In this document: positions 25,733-38,311 of the stretch, piece by piece
Position numbering within the stretch: position 1 is the stretch's first letter
Layout of the letters: each line of letters opens with the position of its first letter
Source: JASGCP01 sp965263285
GTDB lineage: Bacteria; Bacteroidota; Bacteroidia; Chitinophagales; Chitinophagaceae
Assembly (NCBI GenBank): GCA_965263285.1
Contig: CBDHHD010000010.1
Span: 1-41,180 of the forward strand
Reading direction: 5' to 3'
DNA length: 41,180 nt
Program-made: the position numbers and the translations under genes
Notes under the pieces: model-generated
The model's input: only the letters and a program-made list of their open reading frames with translations
What the model was told of the DNA's origin: nothing
Databases searched by the model: none

Positions 25733-25925
25733 TATTTGCGCCGTAGCCGGAGGCGGTTTACGCTCCGAGCCATACGGCTCCCGACGATTCGAGGCATAGC
25801 CCGGTAGCATCAGCGATGCTACCGGGGCTTAGGATATCAGTCCCGGATAGGGATCGACATAGGGTAGCATCCCCGAGTGCTATTCACCATGATATAATGT
25901 GTCTAAGCCTGAGCCGTTGGCGAAT

Positions 25926-25999
25926 CTACCCATAGCTCAATTTGGGAGAGCATTTACCTTCTAAGTAAGAGGTTGTAGGTTCAAATCCTATTGGGTAAA
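25926..25999 (+). tRNA. trnR: tRNA-Arg (UCU) (second turn)
   Basis: Repeat of 2769-2842. Confidence 0.91.
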
Positions 26000-26263
26000 T
26001 CTTAGGGGCCGCCTCGCTATGCCACGCACCTCGAGGCGCTGGCTAGGAGTTACATCATAGGGAAAGGTCATCACACCTTATGCTACCGTGAGCCTCAGGT
26101 AGCGGGATATCAGCACCAATGGGGCACCTACGGTGCCTCCGGCGGTATCAGGGATGCCACCCTATTAGGGTTGGGGCAGCACGTCGGCTTCGCCGATATG
26201 CACCTCCAGTGGGGCCCCGCTGAGACTCCGTCTCACCGAGGATACCCCGACGGTGCCGAATTA

Positions 26264-27052
26264 ATGATGCAACATACTTATCACCCTTACCATTTAGTGG
26301 AGCCAAGTCCCTGACCATATATTGGGGCCTGTGGTGCTTTTTTTACTACGGTAGGGTCTGTAATATATTTCCACTATAGTCAAAGTTGAATATTAATTTT
26401 AGGTTTAATAACTATTGCATTTACAATGGTGGTTTGATGACGAGATGTAATTAGAGAAGCTACATATCAAGGTCATCATACTTTAATTGTAAAACAAGGA
26501 TTAAAATATGGAATGATTTTATTTATAATATCTGAAGTATGTTTATTTTTTTCGTTTTTTTGAGCTTTCTTCCATAGTAGTTTAGCTCCAACTATTGAAA
26601 TAGGTGCAGTTTGACCACCTAGGGGAGTTGATCCTTTAAATCCATTTTCAATTCCTCTATTAAATACTGCTATTTTATTAAGTTCAGGTGCGACAGTAAC
26701 TTGGGCCCATCATGCAATAATTAGTGGCAAAAGAAAAGAAGCTATAATCAGTTTAGCCTTAACTGTGACATTGGGGTTAATCTTTACAGGATTGCAGGCA
26801 ATGGAGTATTATGAAGCTCCTTTTACAATTTCTGATTCAGTGTATGGTTCAACATTTTTTGTTACGACAGGTGCTCATGGGGGGCATGTATTAATTGGTA
26901 GTTCCTTTTTATTAGTTTGTCTTTATAGATTAATAAATCATCAATTTACTAGACACCATCATTTTGGTTTTGAGGCGGCGGCATGATATTGACATTTTGT
27001 GGATGTAGTTTGATTATTTCTTTTTATGTTAATGTATTGATGGGGTTCATAA
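26264..27052 (+). CDS. cox3: Cytochrome c oxidase subunit III (second turn)
   Basis: Repeat of 3107-3895; same translation. Confidence 0.95.
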
Positions 27053-27107
27053 GCCCACACCAGTTGGGATATCCGAGGACCGTGCCCGTCCTCGGATATC
27101 GGGGCAT

Positions 27108-27180
27108 TAGTGGTTAGCCAAAGTGGTAAGGCATTAAGTTTTGATCTTAACTATTGCGGGTTCAACTCCCGCACCTCTAT
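27108..27180 (+). tRNA. trnQ: tRNA-Gln (UUG) (second turn)
   Basis: Repeat of 3951-4023. Confidence 0.91.
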
Positions 27181-27373
27181 CACCATATCCGGTGATATCA
27201 GTAGCATCTCCGATGCTACTGTAGAGGCTGAGCCGGCTCAGGCCGAGGACCGCCACCTTATTGAAGCTCCCGGCGGTAGCATCGATCACACCTAAGGTGT
27301 GATGACATCCGGAACCACCGTCGGCTTCGCCGATATGGGCCCATAGTCTCCGATGTACGTCCTCTATGGTATC

Positions 27374-27444
27374 GGGAGATTAGGTTAATGGTAGACCGAT
27401 AGCCTTCAAAGTTTTTAGTGTTGGTTCGATTCCAGCATCTTCTG
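27374..27444 (+). tRNA. trnW: tRNA-Trp (UCA) (second turn)
   Basis: Repeat of 4217-4287. Confidence 0.91.
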
Positions 27445-27529
27445 CACTACGTGCTGAGGCTATGCTGGCACCGTAGCCCTTAGGCTACGGTACGGCATCT
27501 ACGATGCTACCGTGAGCCCGCCCTCGGGG

Positions 27530-27601
27530 TCTACAATAGCTTAATGGTAAAGCTTTTGGCTGTTAACCAAAATTATGTCAGTTCAATTCTGGCTTGTAGA
27601 G
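27530..27601 (+). tRNA. trnN: tRNA-Asn (GUU) (second turn)
   Basis: Repeat of 4373-4444. Confidence 0.93.
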
Positions 27602-27605
27602 GGCC

Positions 27606-27756
27606 GGGAGTGTGGTGTAACGGAGAACACACCTGACTTAGGATCAGGCTTATGCAGGTTCTAGGTCCAACACCAGCAGGCTCTTAATCAAGCCTGTGAT
27701 GGTAACACGTCGGAATTAGGATCAGATATATGCAGGTTCAACCCCTGTCACTCTTA
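27606..27756 (+). tRNA. trnL: Interrupted tRNA-Leu (UAG) (second turn)
   Basis: Repeat of 4449-4599. The 78-nt internal duplication is present here too, so it is not a single-pass read error. Confidence 0.7.
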
Positions 27757-27757
27757 A

Positions 27758-28903
27758 ATGACGAAATCCTTAAGAAAAGAAAATCCAGTTTTATCTTTAG
27801 TCAATGGTATGTTAATTGATCTTCCCGCTCCGTCAAATATTAGCTATTTATGGAATTTTGGATCTTTATTAGGAGTGTGTTTGGGAATTCAAATTGCAAC
27901 AGGAATTTTTTTAGCAATGCATTATTGTGCAGATGTAAATTTGGCTTTTTCTTCTGTGGCCCATATTACCCGGGATGTAAATTATGGGTTTATCTTAAGA
28001 TATTTACATGCTAATGGTGCTTCTATGTTTTTTTTATGTGTTTATATGCATATAGGAAGGGGTCTATATTATGGTAGTTACACCAAAATTATAGTATGAA
28101 ATGTGGGTGTGTTGATATTTTTATTAATGATAGTTACTGCTTTTATTGGTTATGTGCTACCTTGGGGGCAAATGTCTTTTTGGGCCGCCACAGTTATAAC
28201 TAATTTATTATCCGCAATTCCTTATGTTGGGGATGATATAGTAAGATGGGTATGAGGAGGATTTAGTGTCTCAAATGCAACTTTAAATAGATTTTATAGT
28301 CTTCATTATTTATTACCCTTTGTATTAGCAGCGCTGGCTATAGTTCATTTAATTGCTTTACATGAGGACGGATCAAATAATCCTATCGGGGTAAGATCCG
28401 ATATTGATAAAGTGCCCTTCCATCATTATTATTCATTAAAAGACTTACATGGAGTAGTAGTATTTATCATACTGTTGTGTGCGATAGCGTTCTTATTTCC
28501 ATATTCATTGGGGGACGCAGAGAACTTCAAACAAGCCAATCCATTAGTAACCCCAGTACATATAAAACCTGAGTGATATTTTTTATTTGCCTATGCTATA
28601 TTACGTTCTATTCCAAATAAATTAGGAGGGGTAGTTGCCTTAATATCTAGTATATTAGTTTTATTTCTTTTACCTTTTTTACACAAAAGTCATTTTAAGG
28701 GTTTAAGTTTTAGACCCCTAGGCAAAATTTTATTTTGATTTTTAGTGGCCGATTTTTTCCTTTTAACTTGAATTGGGGGTCAACCGGTAGAAGAGCCTTA
28801 TATTTTAATAGGACAATTGGCATCAATTTTTTATTTTGCTTATTTTTTAATTTTAGTTCCAATAGCAGGTTATTTGGAAAACCAATTACTAAAATTAATC
28901 TAG
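27758..28903 (+). CDS. cob: Cytochrome b (second turn)
   Basis: Repeat of 4601-5746; same translation. Confidence 0.96.
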
Positions 28904-29052
28904 ATGCTCAGATATTCGGCCCCCGGCACCTAGATATGAGGTAGCATCGCCGATGCTATCGGCGAAGCCGACGGTGCCCGTCCTCGGATATCACGATGGG
29001 GGCTGCTAAGGCCTACGCCGTTATGGGCACCATGCATGGCCGTGGGCGCTCA

Positions 29053-29126
29053 GCCTTTGTAGCTCAATTTGGGAGAGCATTTACCTTGTAAGTAAGAGGT
29101 TGTAGGTTCAAATCCTACTAAAGGCA
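29053..29126 (+). tRNA. trnT: tRNA-Thr (UGU) (second turn)
   Basis: Repeat of 5896-5969. Confidence 0.92.
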
Positions 29127-29340
29127 AGAATATTATTTTGAGGTAATGGAAGCTAAGCACCATGCCCCACTGTCGGCTTCGCCGATATGGGGCTATAGTG
29201 CTACCGATGTACGTCAGGCTCCTAGTCTACTCCGGGACTCCCACCATCGGCTTCGCCGATGGTGCCCGTCCTCGGATATCACGATGGGGCCTTCTGTGTC
29301 ATTCCTGGGATAATATTCGACCGAGATAAATAATATAATA

Positions 29341-29577
29341 ATGGCAGCTGAAATTTTAAGTGCAGCTAAATTTGTAGGTGCTGGGGCAGCTACAATTGGG
29401 GCAGCTGGTAGTGGAGCAGGTATAGGAACTGTTTTTGGTAATTTAATAATAGGGTATGCTCGAAATCCTTCTTTAAAACAACAATTATTTACATATGCAA
29501 TACTAGGATTTGCGATATCAGAGGCAATGGGGCTATTTTGTTTAATGATGGCTTTCTTAATTTTATTTGCACTTTAA
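29341..29577 (+). CDS. atp9: ATP synthase subunit c (second turn)
   Basis: Repeat of 6184-6420; same translation. Confidence 0.97.
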   Translation: MAAEILSAAKFVGAGAATIGAAGSGAGIGTVFGNLIIGYARNPSLKQQLFTYAILGFAISEAMGLFCLMMAFLILFAL

Positions 29578-29738
29578 TGCACCCCCGCATGGGGGCCTAA
29601 AGTAATAAACCCTAATAGGGTAGCACCAGCGATGCCCTATTAGGGTTGGGGTAGCACGTCGGCTTCGCCGATATGGGCCCATAGTCTCCGGTGCTGAGGC
29701 CTGGACCCCTTGGCACGTACCGGTGCCCACCCTGTAAT

Positions 29739-29826
29739 GATGAGGTGGCTGAGTGTGGTAAAGCAACAGTTTGCTAAACTGTCGGGGCTAGTAGGCCCTG
29801 CATGGGTTCAAATCCCATTCTCATCG
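29739..29826 (+). tRNA. trnS: tRNA-Ser (GCU) (second turn)
   Basis: Repeat of 6582-6669. Confidence 0.93.
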
Positions 29827-29828
29827 CC

Positions 29829-29901
29829 CAGGGAATATATCAATAGGTAGATTATCTGCTTTGGGAGCAGGGGGCTGTGGGTTCAAGTCCCACTTCCTTG
29901 A
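29829..29901 (+). tRNA. trnP: tRNA-Pro (UGG) (second turn)
   Basis: Repeat of 6672-6744. Confidence 0.94.
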
Positions 29902-30021
29902 TAATAGGGGGGAGCATAGAGAAGACCCCCGCATGCATATAATAGACCCCTCGGTGCGGAGGCACCTCCAGCCCCGGCCTCAATGATAGGCTGGCCGCCC
30001 CGGCGGATATAGGTAGAAAAT

Positions 30022-31473
30022 ATGTTAGAATTAGTCTTTATTTTACCGTTAATTGGAATAATATACCTAATAATTTTACCAAGGGATAATACTGTAAAAT
30101 TAAAAAAAGCCGCTCTAGAATGATCATTATTTACATTAACTGCCACAATTCTTTTATGGGCTTCTTTTGATGGTGGGGGACAATTTCAAGCTATTAAAAA
30201 AATTGAATGAATCCCTGGGATTGAGCCAGTATTTGGTCCAGCTCTTTTTGCAGTGGATGGTATTTCGATATTTTTTTTAATCTTAACTGCATTATTAACC
30301 CCTATTTGTATTTTAATTAGTTGAAATTCTATAAAATTTTTAATTAAAGAGTTTTTATTATGTTTATTGTTCATGGAATTTTTATTAATTGGGGTTTTTT
30401 CTATATTAGATTTAGTAGGGTTTTATATATTGTTTGAAGGGATATTAATTCCAATGTTTTTAATAATAGGAATATGGGGATCAAGGGAAGAAAAAGTGCA
30501 AGCATCTTATTATTTTTTCTTTTATACTTTTATAGGGTCAGTTTTTATGTTATTAGCTATATTTACTTTGTATGGTCAAACTGGAACTACTGATTATCAA
30601 GCTCTATGTTGCGCATCTAAGGATGCGGAATTACAATATTTGGTTTTTTTAGGCTTCTTTTTAAGTTTGGCCATCAAAATACCTAAAATCCCCTTTCATA
30701 TTTGACTACCCCAAGCACATGTAGAGGCTCCTGTAGCAGGTTCTGTAATTTTAGCTGGTGTTCTATTAAAATTGGGAGGATATGGGTTTATAAGATTTTC
30801 TTGGCCATTGCTCCCAGAAGCTTCGGAATTTTTTGCTCCTTTAATTCAAACTTTAAGTATTCTTGCTATAATTTATGGTAGTTTAACAACTTGTAGGCAG
30901 GTTGATTTAAAACGTATAATAGCTTATTCGTCTGTTGCCCATATGGGTTTAGTTACTTTAGGGATATTTAGTCATACTATTCAAGGCTTAGTGGCTGCTA
31001 TTTTTTTAATGTTAGCGCATGGTTTAGTAAGTTCTGCTTTATTTATTGCGGTAACTCTCTTATATGAACGACACCATACTCGTCTAGTAAAATATTATCG
31101 GGGGATGGCTATAACAATGCCATTATATGGGATATTGATGTTAACCCTAGTATTAGCTAACGCCTCTATTCCCCTAAGTTGTAATTTTATAGGGGAGTTT
31201 ATCTCACTATTAGCCGCTTTTGAGTATAGTTTTATTATAGGTTTACTTGCTTCTTTAGGTATGGTTTTATCTGCAGGGTATTCAATCTACTTATATAATA
31301 GAATTTGTTTTGGTTTTCCTTCAAGATATCTCTATTTTTCTAGAGATATAAATAGACGTGAGTTTTATACTTTATTCCCTTTAGTTTTTTTAATATTTTT
31401 AATGGGGGTATTTCCTTTTATTATCATAGATGTAGTTAAAAGTTCAGTAATAAGGGTCGAGCCATATGCGTAA
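30022..31473 (+). CDS. nad4: NADH dehydrogenase subunit 4 (second turn)
   Basis: Repeat of 6865-8316; same translation. Confidence 0.95.
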
Positions 31474-31726
31474 GGTAGAGTCTTAATAGACCCTACCTAA
31501 GTGCCGGATGTCACGATGTAGCATACGCCACACCGTCGGCTTCGCCGATGGTGTGATCGATGCTACCGGGCTAGGTCGGGTCCTATATCCGCCCCTGACC
31601 GCCGACTCCGTCGGCCGCCAGGGACTGATAGCCAGTGCCGCCCGACGTGAGGATATCATCATAGCCTCACGTCTCAGGGGACTCAGCACTTTCAGCGCCC
31701 GTCCTCGGATATCACGCTTCACCCGG

Positions 31727-31799
31727 GTGAAAATAGCTCAGTCGGTAGAGCACGGGTTTGTGGAGCCAAAGGTCGAGAGTTCAAATCTCTCTTTTCACC
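31727..31799 (+). tRNA. trnH: tRNA-His (GUG) (second turn)
   Basis: Repeat of 8570-8642. Confidence 0.93.
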
Positions 31800-32000
31800 T
31801 AGATAAGGTCGAACCATACGGCCCGACCCTGAAGCCGATGCCGCGGGAGAGCCTGGCACTCCACGGGCATGGGACCGGAGCCTAAGGGCTACGGTGCGGC
31901 ATCTACGATGCTGCACAGGCCACGAGGATATCAGGGACTCCGCCCCCAGCGATGCTACCGTGAGCCCCCTAGCAGGGCCCACCCAGGCCTACTAAGTTGT

Positions 32001-32072
32001 GTTCCCATGGTCCAGGGGTTAAGACATTAGGTTTTCAACTTAAAGACGGGAGTTCGATTCTCCTTGGGAATA
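32001..32072 (+). tRNA. trnE: tRNA-Glu (UUC) (second turn)
   Basis: Repeat of 8844-8915. Confidence 0.91.
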
Positions 32073-32152
32073 GCGACATCCGAGAATATGGGCCCCCCTG
32101 TGGGGCTCATATCGGCGAAGCCGACGATAGTTCCGGATGTCATCGTACCGAA

Positions 32153-32755
32153 GTGGAAGGATTATTTTATTTATTCACATTAGGGGTTATAATATCTGGA
32201 ATAATGGTTATTTCTGCGCTTAATCCAGTACACTCTGTGCTTTGACTTATTGTTGCTTTTACTAGTGCGTCTGCGCTTTTTATATTGCTTGAGGTTGAAT
32301 TTATTGCTTTAATTTTTTTAATTGTTTATGTTGGAGCTATTGCTATCCTATTTTTATTCGTAATTATGATGCTAAATTTAACTGATTTAGAGGGAGGAGG
32401 GGATATGTCCAATTATCTGCCTGCAGGATTTATAATTGGGGTTGTTTTTTTATTTGAAATAACCCATGTTATGGGGGGCCGAATGGTTTCATGACCCCAT
32501 GGCGGGATATCCGGGACTCTGTCCTCGGATATCGCTACTTCTTACCCGGCCCAGCCAGCCATTTTGCTGGGAAATCCTAATGTTGAAGTATTAGGACGAG
32601 TTTTATATACAGACTATTATTATTTATTTATTATAGCTAGTTTTATTTTATTAGTGGCTATGATTGGGGCAATTGTACTAACTCATGACTCTAAAACAGA
32701 AATAAAAAGACAAGATATTTTTATCCAAACTAGTCGTCAGTTATGACAAGATTAA
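32153..32755 (+). CDS. nad6: NADH dehydrogenase subunit 6 (second turn)
   Basis: Repeat of 8996-9598, with the same GTG start and in-frame hairpin (32506-32533). Confidence 0.91.
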
Positions 32756-32784
32756 TGTGTACCATTCCTGGAACCCCGATTACG

Positions 32785-33141
32785 ATGAGCGCTGAATTTC
32801 TAAGTATCTTTATATTATTATTATTTAGTATTATTCTTTCTACTGTTATATCTGGCGCTTCCTATATAGTAGGAGTAAAGCAGCCAGACAGTGAGAAAGT
32901 GTCTGTATATGAATGCGGGTTTGACCCTTTTGAGTCCTCAAGAATCCCATTTTCGGTTAGATTTTTTTTAGTAGGTATTCTTTTTATGATTTTTGATTTA
33001 GAAATTTCTTTTCTTTTTCCTTGGTGTGTGGTTTATAATCAAATTGGATTATTTGGATTTTGAACTATGTATTTCTTTTTAGTAATTTTAACTATAGGTT
33101 TAATTTATGAGTGGATAAAAGGGGGTTTAGAGTGAGAATAA
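32785..33141 (+). CDS. nad3: NADH dehydrogenase subunit 3 (second turn)
   Basis: Repeat of 9628-9984; same translation. Confidence 0.92.
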
Positions 33142-33259
33142 TATAATGGACCGACTTCGTCGGTCCAATCCATAATATGGAATCCCGGGGGCTAGGCACT
33201 ACGTGCTGTGTGATATGAGGCTATAACCTTATAGGCGACCGGGGCGTAGTCTCACCTCG

Positions 33260-33328
33260 TGTTTGTAATTTAAAGGTAAAATATCTGTCTTCGGAATAGA
33301 AAATAGGGGTTCAAGTCCCTTCAGACAT
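33260..33328 (+). tRNA. trnR: tRNA-Arg (UCG) (second turn)
   Basis: Repeat of 10103-10171. Confidence 0.89.
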
Positions 33329-33331
33329 TAA

Positions 33332-33631
33332 ATGTACTACGAATATTTAACAGTTGGTATTATATTGTTTATATTAGGAGTTTTAGGGATAGTGTTAAAT
33401 AGGAGTAATCTTATAATAATGTTAATGTCAATAGAATTGATGTTATTAGCTATTTCTTTTTTATTTTTAATAAACTCCGTTGTCATAGATAATTTAATAG
33501 GGCAAATATTTACAATATTGATATTAACCGTAGCGGCTGCTGAATCAGCCATTGGGTTAGCAATTTTAGTCGCCTATTATAGGGTTAGGGGTACAATAGC
33601 TGTGAGATCATTAAATCTTTTAAGAGGATAG
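33332..33631 (+). CDS. nad4L: NADH dehydrogenase subunit 4L (second turn)
   Basis: Repeat of 10175-10474; same translation. Confidence 0.95.
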   Translation: MYYEYLTVGIILFILGVLGIVLNRSNLIIMLMSIELMLLAISFLFLINSVVIDNLIGQIFTILILTVAAAESAIGLAILVAYYRVRGTIAVRSLNLLRG

Positions 33632-33817
33632 AGGAGCACCGACAGCCTATCAGGTACCGGGCTATGAGCTCCCCATAGCCCGGTAGGTGGCAGCGGCCGT
33701 TACTGCCACCCTCGGTCGCCGACTATGTCGGGCGGTAGCAGTGCCCTTATAGGCGACATCCTAGTCCCTGGCAGGGACCGTGCCCGTCCTCAGGGAGGCT
33801 CCCCATTAAGAGATTTT

Positions 33818-35398
33818 ATGAGTTTATATTTAAGCCGATGATTGTTTTCAACTAATCATAAAGATATTGGGACTCTTTATTTATTATTTGGAGCATTTGC
33901 AGGCATGATAGGTACAGCATTTAGTATGCTTATAAGATTAGAGCTATCAGCCCCGGGGTCAATGTTAGGGGATGATCAATTATATAATGTTATAGTTACA
34001 GCCCATGCTTTTCTAATGATATTTTTCTTAGTTATGCCAGTAATGATTGGGGGATTTGGAAATTGATTCGTGCCATTATATATTGGTGCACCCGATATGG
34101 CTTTTCCAAGATTAAATAATATTAGTTTTTGATTATTACCTCCGGCTTTAACTCTATTATTAGGATCTGCTTTTGTAGAGCAAGGGGTTGGTACAGGATG
34201 GACAGTATATCCCCCTTTAGCAAGCATACAAGCACATTCTGGGGGATCAGTTGATATGGCAATATTTAGTCTTCACTTGGCGGGTATTTCTTCGATATTA
34301 GGGGCTATGAATTTTATCACTACAATCTTTAATATGAGAGCGCCCGGTATTACAATGGATAGAATGCCATTATTTGTATGATCTATTTTAATAACAGCCT
34401 TTTTATTATTATTATCTTTACCTGTATTAGCTGGTGGTATAACAATGCTTTTAACAGATAGAAATTTTAATACAACATTTTTTGATCCTGCTGGAGGAGG
34501 AGACCCAATACTATTTCAACATTTATTTTGATTCTTTGGTCATCCTGAAGTTTATATTTTAATATTACCTGGTTTTGGAATTATTTCTCAAATAATCCCA
34601 ACATTTGCTGCTAAAAAACAAATATTTGGATATCTTGGTATGGTTTATGCTATGGTTTCAATTGGTATATTAGGATTTATAGTTTGAGCCCATCACATGT
34701 TTACAGTAGGTATGGATGTAGACACAAGAGCATATTTTAGTGCAGCTACTATGATAATTGCAGTTCCCACAGGGATAAAGATATTTAGCTGAGTTGCTAC
34801 TATCTTTGGTGGTTCATTAAGATTAGACACTCCAATGCTTTGAGCAATAGGGTTTGTCTTTTTATTTACTGTGGGAGGATTAACTGGTATTGTGTTAGCA
34901 AATAGTTCTTTAGATATTGCATTACACGACACTTACTATGTTGTAGCTCACTTCCACTATGTTCTATCAATGGGGGCTGTCTTTGCAATATTTGGAGGAT
35001 TTTATTATTGATTTGGTAAAATTTCTGGATATTGTTATAATGAGGTTTATGGTAAAATACACTTTTGATTAATGTTTATAGGTGTCAATTTAACTTTTTT
35101 CCCTCAACATTTCTTAGGACTAGCCGGATTACCGAGACGGTATTCGGATTTCCATGATAGTTTTGCAGGATGGAATCAAATAAGTTCTCTAGGATCTGTA
35201 ATATCAATTGTAGCTGTAATATGATTTATTTATATTGTTTATGATGCTTATGCGAGAGAAATAAAATTTGTAGGATGGGTTGAAGATAGTGGTTACTATC
35301 CATCTTTAGAATGGGCACAAACTTCTCCTCCAGCTCATCACACTTATAATGAATTACCTTATGTATATGCGGGGCAATCGGGTCGGGTAGGGCCATAA
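33818..35398 (+). CDS. cox1: Cytochrome c oxidase subunit I (second turn)
   Basis: Repeat of 10661-12241; same translation. Confidence 0.97.
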
Positions 35399-35518
35399 GC
35401 TCGATCCCTAAGATGGGCGCCCAGCGCTGTGATATCCTCGGTCGCCGACTACGTCGAGCGCACCCGACTATATCCCACCTGCGGGTGGGTCCCACTTCAA
35501 GTGGGACCCACAGGTGCC

Positions 35519-35586
35519 AATAAAGTAGTATAAGGGCAATGCACAAATCATGGATCAGGATGTACGTTCGAATCGTACCTTTATCA
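35519..35586 (+). pseudogene. tRNA-like relic (second turn)
   Basis: Repeat of 12362-12429. Confidence 0.55.
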
Positions 35587-35664
35587 CCCGCCGAAGACCT
35601 CAGGAGGTATATCGGCATCCGTCCCACCCGAAGGTGCCCGTCCGGCATAACCTCGGTAGGTGAT

Positions 35665-35750
35665 GGAAAGGTGGCAGAGTTGGTTAATGCGGTTGTCTTG
35701 AAAACAGCAGCCATTAAAGTGGTTCGTGAGTTCGAATCTCACCCTTTCCC
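35665..35750 (+). tRNA. trnS: tRNA-Ser (UGA) (second turn)
   Basis: Repeat of 12508-12593. Confidence 0.94.
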
Positions 35751-35781
35751 GTCACACCATCGGCGAAGCCGACGGTGTGAT

Positions 35782-35854
35782 GAGATTATAGTTTAATCAG
35801 GTAGAATAGTCGGTTGTCATCCGATTAATACGGGTTCAAATCCCGTTAATCTCG
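35782..35854 (+). tRNA. trnD: tRNA-Asp (GUC) (second turn)
   Basis: Repeat of 12625-12697. Confidence 0.94.
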
Positions 35855-36054
35855 AGTGCGGGACGTGGCCCCTACGGTGCTGAGTTTAAGTAGGCGTCCT
35901 TAGACGCCGTCCTCATGGGCGGTTCATACCTCTGTTGGCGCCTACGGCGCGGAAGCTACGCTGGCACTACGTGCGGATGTGCATCTTACCCGTACATCCC
36001 TGGCGAGGCGGCGACCTCCATCGGCGATGCTATCGCCGGGCGGATATCACGTGG

Positions 36055-36127
36055 GGCGTTATAGCATAATTGGTATTGCAGTAGTTTGCAAAACTTCTTA
36101 GTATAGGTTCAACCCCTATTAACGCAT
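36055..36127 (+). tRNA. trnC: tRNA-Cys (GCA) (second turn)
   Basis: Repeat of 12898-12970. Confidence 0.89.
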
Positions 36128-36308
36128 ATTAGCTTAAGAGGGATGGGGGCCGACATTAGCTTGGACTCGGCACCGCCTCGGCCCCCGGATATCGGCTTCG
36201 CCGATATGGGCCCATAGTTACCGGGGCTGCGCCGTAGCACCTAAGATGACGCACTAACCAAGGTGCAGTGCTGGGGACCCACACACGAGGATGCCATTAA
36301 GGGAAAAT

Positions 36309-37295
36309 ATGGGAATCATAATTCTAAAAATCTTAGCTATTTTAGTGCCATTACTTATTTCTATTGCATATTTAACATTAGCAGAACGAAAAGTTTTAGG
36401 TTATATTCAATGCAGGAAGGGGCCTAATGTAGTAGGTGTTTATGGGCTATTACAACCTTTAGCAGATGGGTTAAAGTTATTCACTAAAGAAATAATCATT
36501 CCTAATCATGCTAATATCTTTATATATATAATGGCTCCAATTTTATCATTAACTTTGGCTTTTATGGCTTGAGGGGTAATACCTTATGGTCAGGGAATTG
36601 TATTTAGTGATTTAGGGATTGGCATACTTTATTTATTTGCAGTTTCCTCAATTAGTGTATATGCTATATTAATGTCGGGATGATCAAGTAATTCCAAATA
36701 TGCGTTTTTAGGGGCAATAAGGGCAGCTGCTCAAATGATAAGTTATGAGGTATCTATTGGATTAATAATTATTTCTGTTGTTTTATGTGTCGGATCTTTA
36801 AATTTAACTGAAATAGTATTAACTCAAAAACCAATATGATTTATTATACCATTATTTCCAGCCGCGATAATGTTTTTTGTGTCTGCTTTGGCAGAAACTA
36901 ATAGAGTACCGTTTGATTTAACAGAAGGGGAATCCGAATTAGTGTCTGGATATAATGTCGAATACTCTAGTATGTCATTTGCTTTATTTTTTTTAGCCGA
37001 ATATGCCCATATAATCTTGATGTCAACTTTTGGGGTCATTCTCTTTTTAGGAGGGTGAATGGTAACTTCAGCGCCTTGGCCTAATCATGCCAATATCTTT
37101 ATATTAAGCCCAATTTTTGGGCTTAAAGTATCTATTATTATATTTTTATTTATATGGGTTAGGGCCTCTTATCCAAGAATAAGATACGATCAATTAATGG
37201 CGTTATTATGAAAATCTTATTTACCTCTAAGTTTAGCTTTTGTAGTTTTAGTGTCTGGGATTCTTATAGGGTTTAACGCCCTACCTCCATATTAA
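36309..37295 (+). CDS. nad1: NADH dehydrogenase subunit 1 (second turn)
   Basis: Repeat of 13152-14138; same translation. Confidence 0.94.
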
Positions 37296-37503
37296 TAAGC
37301 ACGGGTGCCATGATCCATGTGGTATCTTACCGTATGCTCGATTCTATCTTAGCACCCACAGCTAAGGGCTAGAGCCTCAAGGCTATAGCCTCGGATATCG
37401 GGTGGCGCCTACGGCGCTGGGACTGAGGCTATGCCGGGCCAAGGATATATCCTATTATGGTGGCCGATGCTATGGTGCTGTGATTACTGCACTTGAGTGT
37501 CAA

Positions 37504-37579
37504 GCCACTGTGGTGGAAAAGGTAGACACGCCAGATTTAAAATTTGGAGACAATATGAGTTCAAATCTCATCAGTGGTA
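37504..37579 (+). tRNA. trnL: tRNA-Leu (UAA) (second turn)
   Basis: Repeat of 14347-14422. Confidence 0.93.
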
Positions 37580-37591
37580 GGAAGCCCGCTG

Positions 37592-37665
37592 CGGTATGTA
37601 GCTTAATTTGGTGGAGCGCAGTCTTGATAAGACTGAGGATATTGGTTCAATCCCAATCTTACCGA
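37592..37665 (+). tRNA. trnI: tRNA-Ile (GAU) (second turn)
   Basis: Repeat of 14435-14508. Confidence 0.93.
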
Positions 37666-37868
37666 TCCCCGCCGTGCCTACGAAGCTCTGCTGGCTAGGA
37701 CTGAGTACATCCCGCCGCACCTTCGGTGCGTGGGACCGCCGATATGAGGCTACCGTCGTATGTCATATAAGGCTATAGCCTCCGTGACGCTGTGCGTCAC
37801 TGCATTTACGATGCGGCGCCAAGGCGGTGGCCCCCGTGCAGATTGTAATCCAGGCGATGGATTCGGAA

Positions 37869-37952
37869 GGTGAGATGGCAGAGCGGTAATGCATTTCGCT
37901 GTAAACGGAGTAAGGGAATACCCGATCGAGAGTTCAAACCTCTCTCTCACTA
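37869..37952 (+). tRNA. trnY: tRNA-Tyr (GUA) (second turn)
   Basis: Repeat of 14712-14795. Confidence 0.93.
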
Positions 37953-38119
37953 AGCCAGACAAGCTATAAGCCTGCTAGTTCCTACCGTAGGCCCCCTGCG
38001 GGCCGCGAAGCTTCAGCTCCCCGCGCAGGACCGACCCCGTCGGTCCCTATCCGGGACTGAGTACACCCCGGCCAGGGACCGCCCATATGAGGCAGTCCCT
38101 GGCCGGGATAGCCTCGAAT

Positions 38120-38192
38120 AGGCTGATAGCTTATTAGGTAAAGCATGTTGCTCATAACAACAAAGTAGTTGGTTCAACTCCAACTCAGTCTA
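38120..38192 (+). tRNA. tRNA with CAU anticodon, Ile(CAU) or Met (second turn)
   Basis: Repeat of 14963-15035. Confidence 0.89.
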
Positions 38193-38238
38193 TCTATCTT
38201 GAGGCTCACGGTAGCATCGGCGAAGCCGACGGTGTGAT

Positions 38239-38310
38239 AGTAGAGTTGACTAAAGGTTAGTTACCAGACTCATTATCTGGGGAATGTAGGTTCGAGTCCT
38301 GCCTCTACAT
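38239..38310 (+). tRNA. trnM: tRNA-Met (CAU) (second turn)
   Basis: Repeat of 15082-15153. Confidence 0.87.
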
Positions 38311-38311
38311 C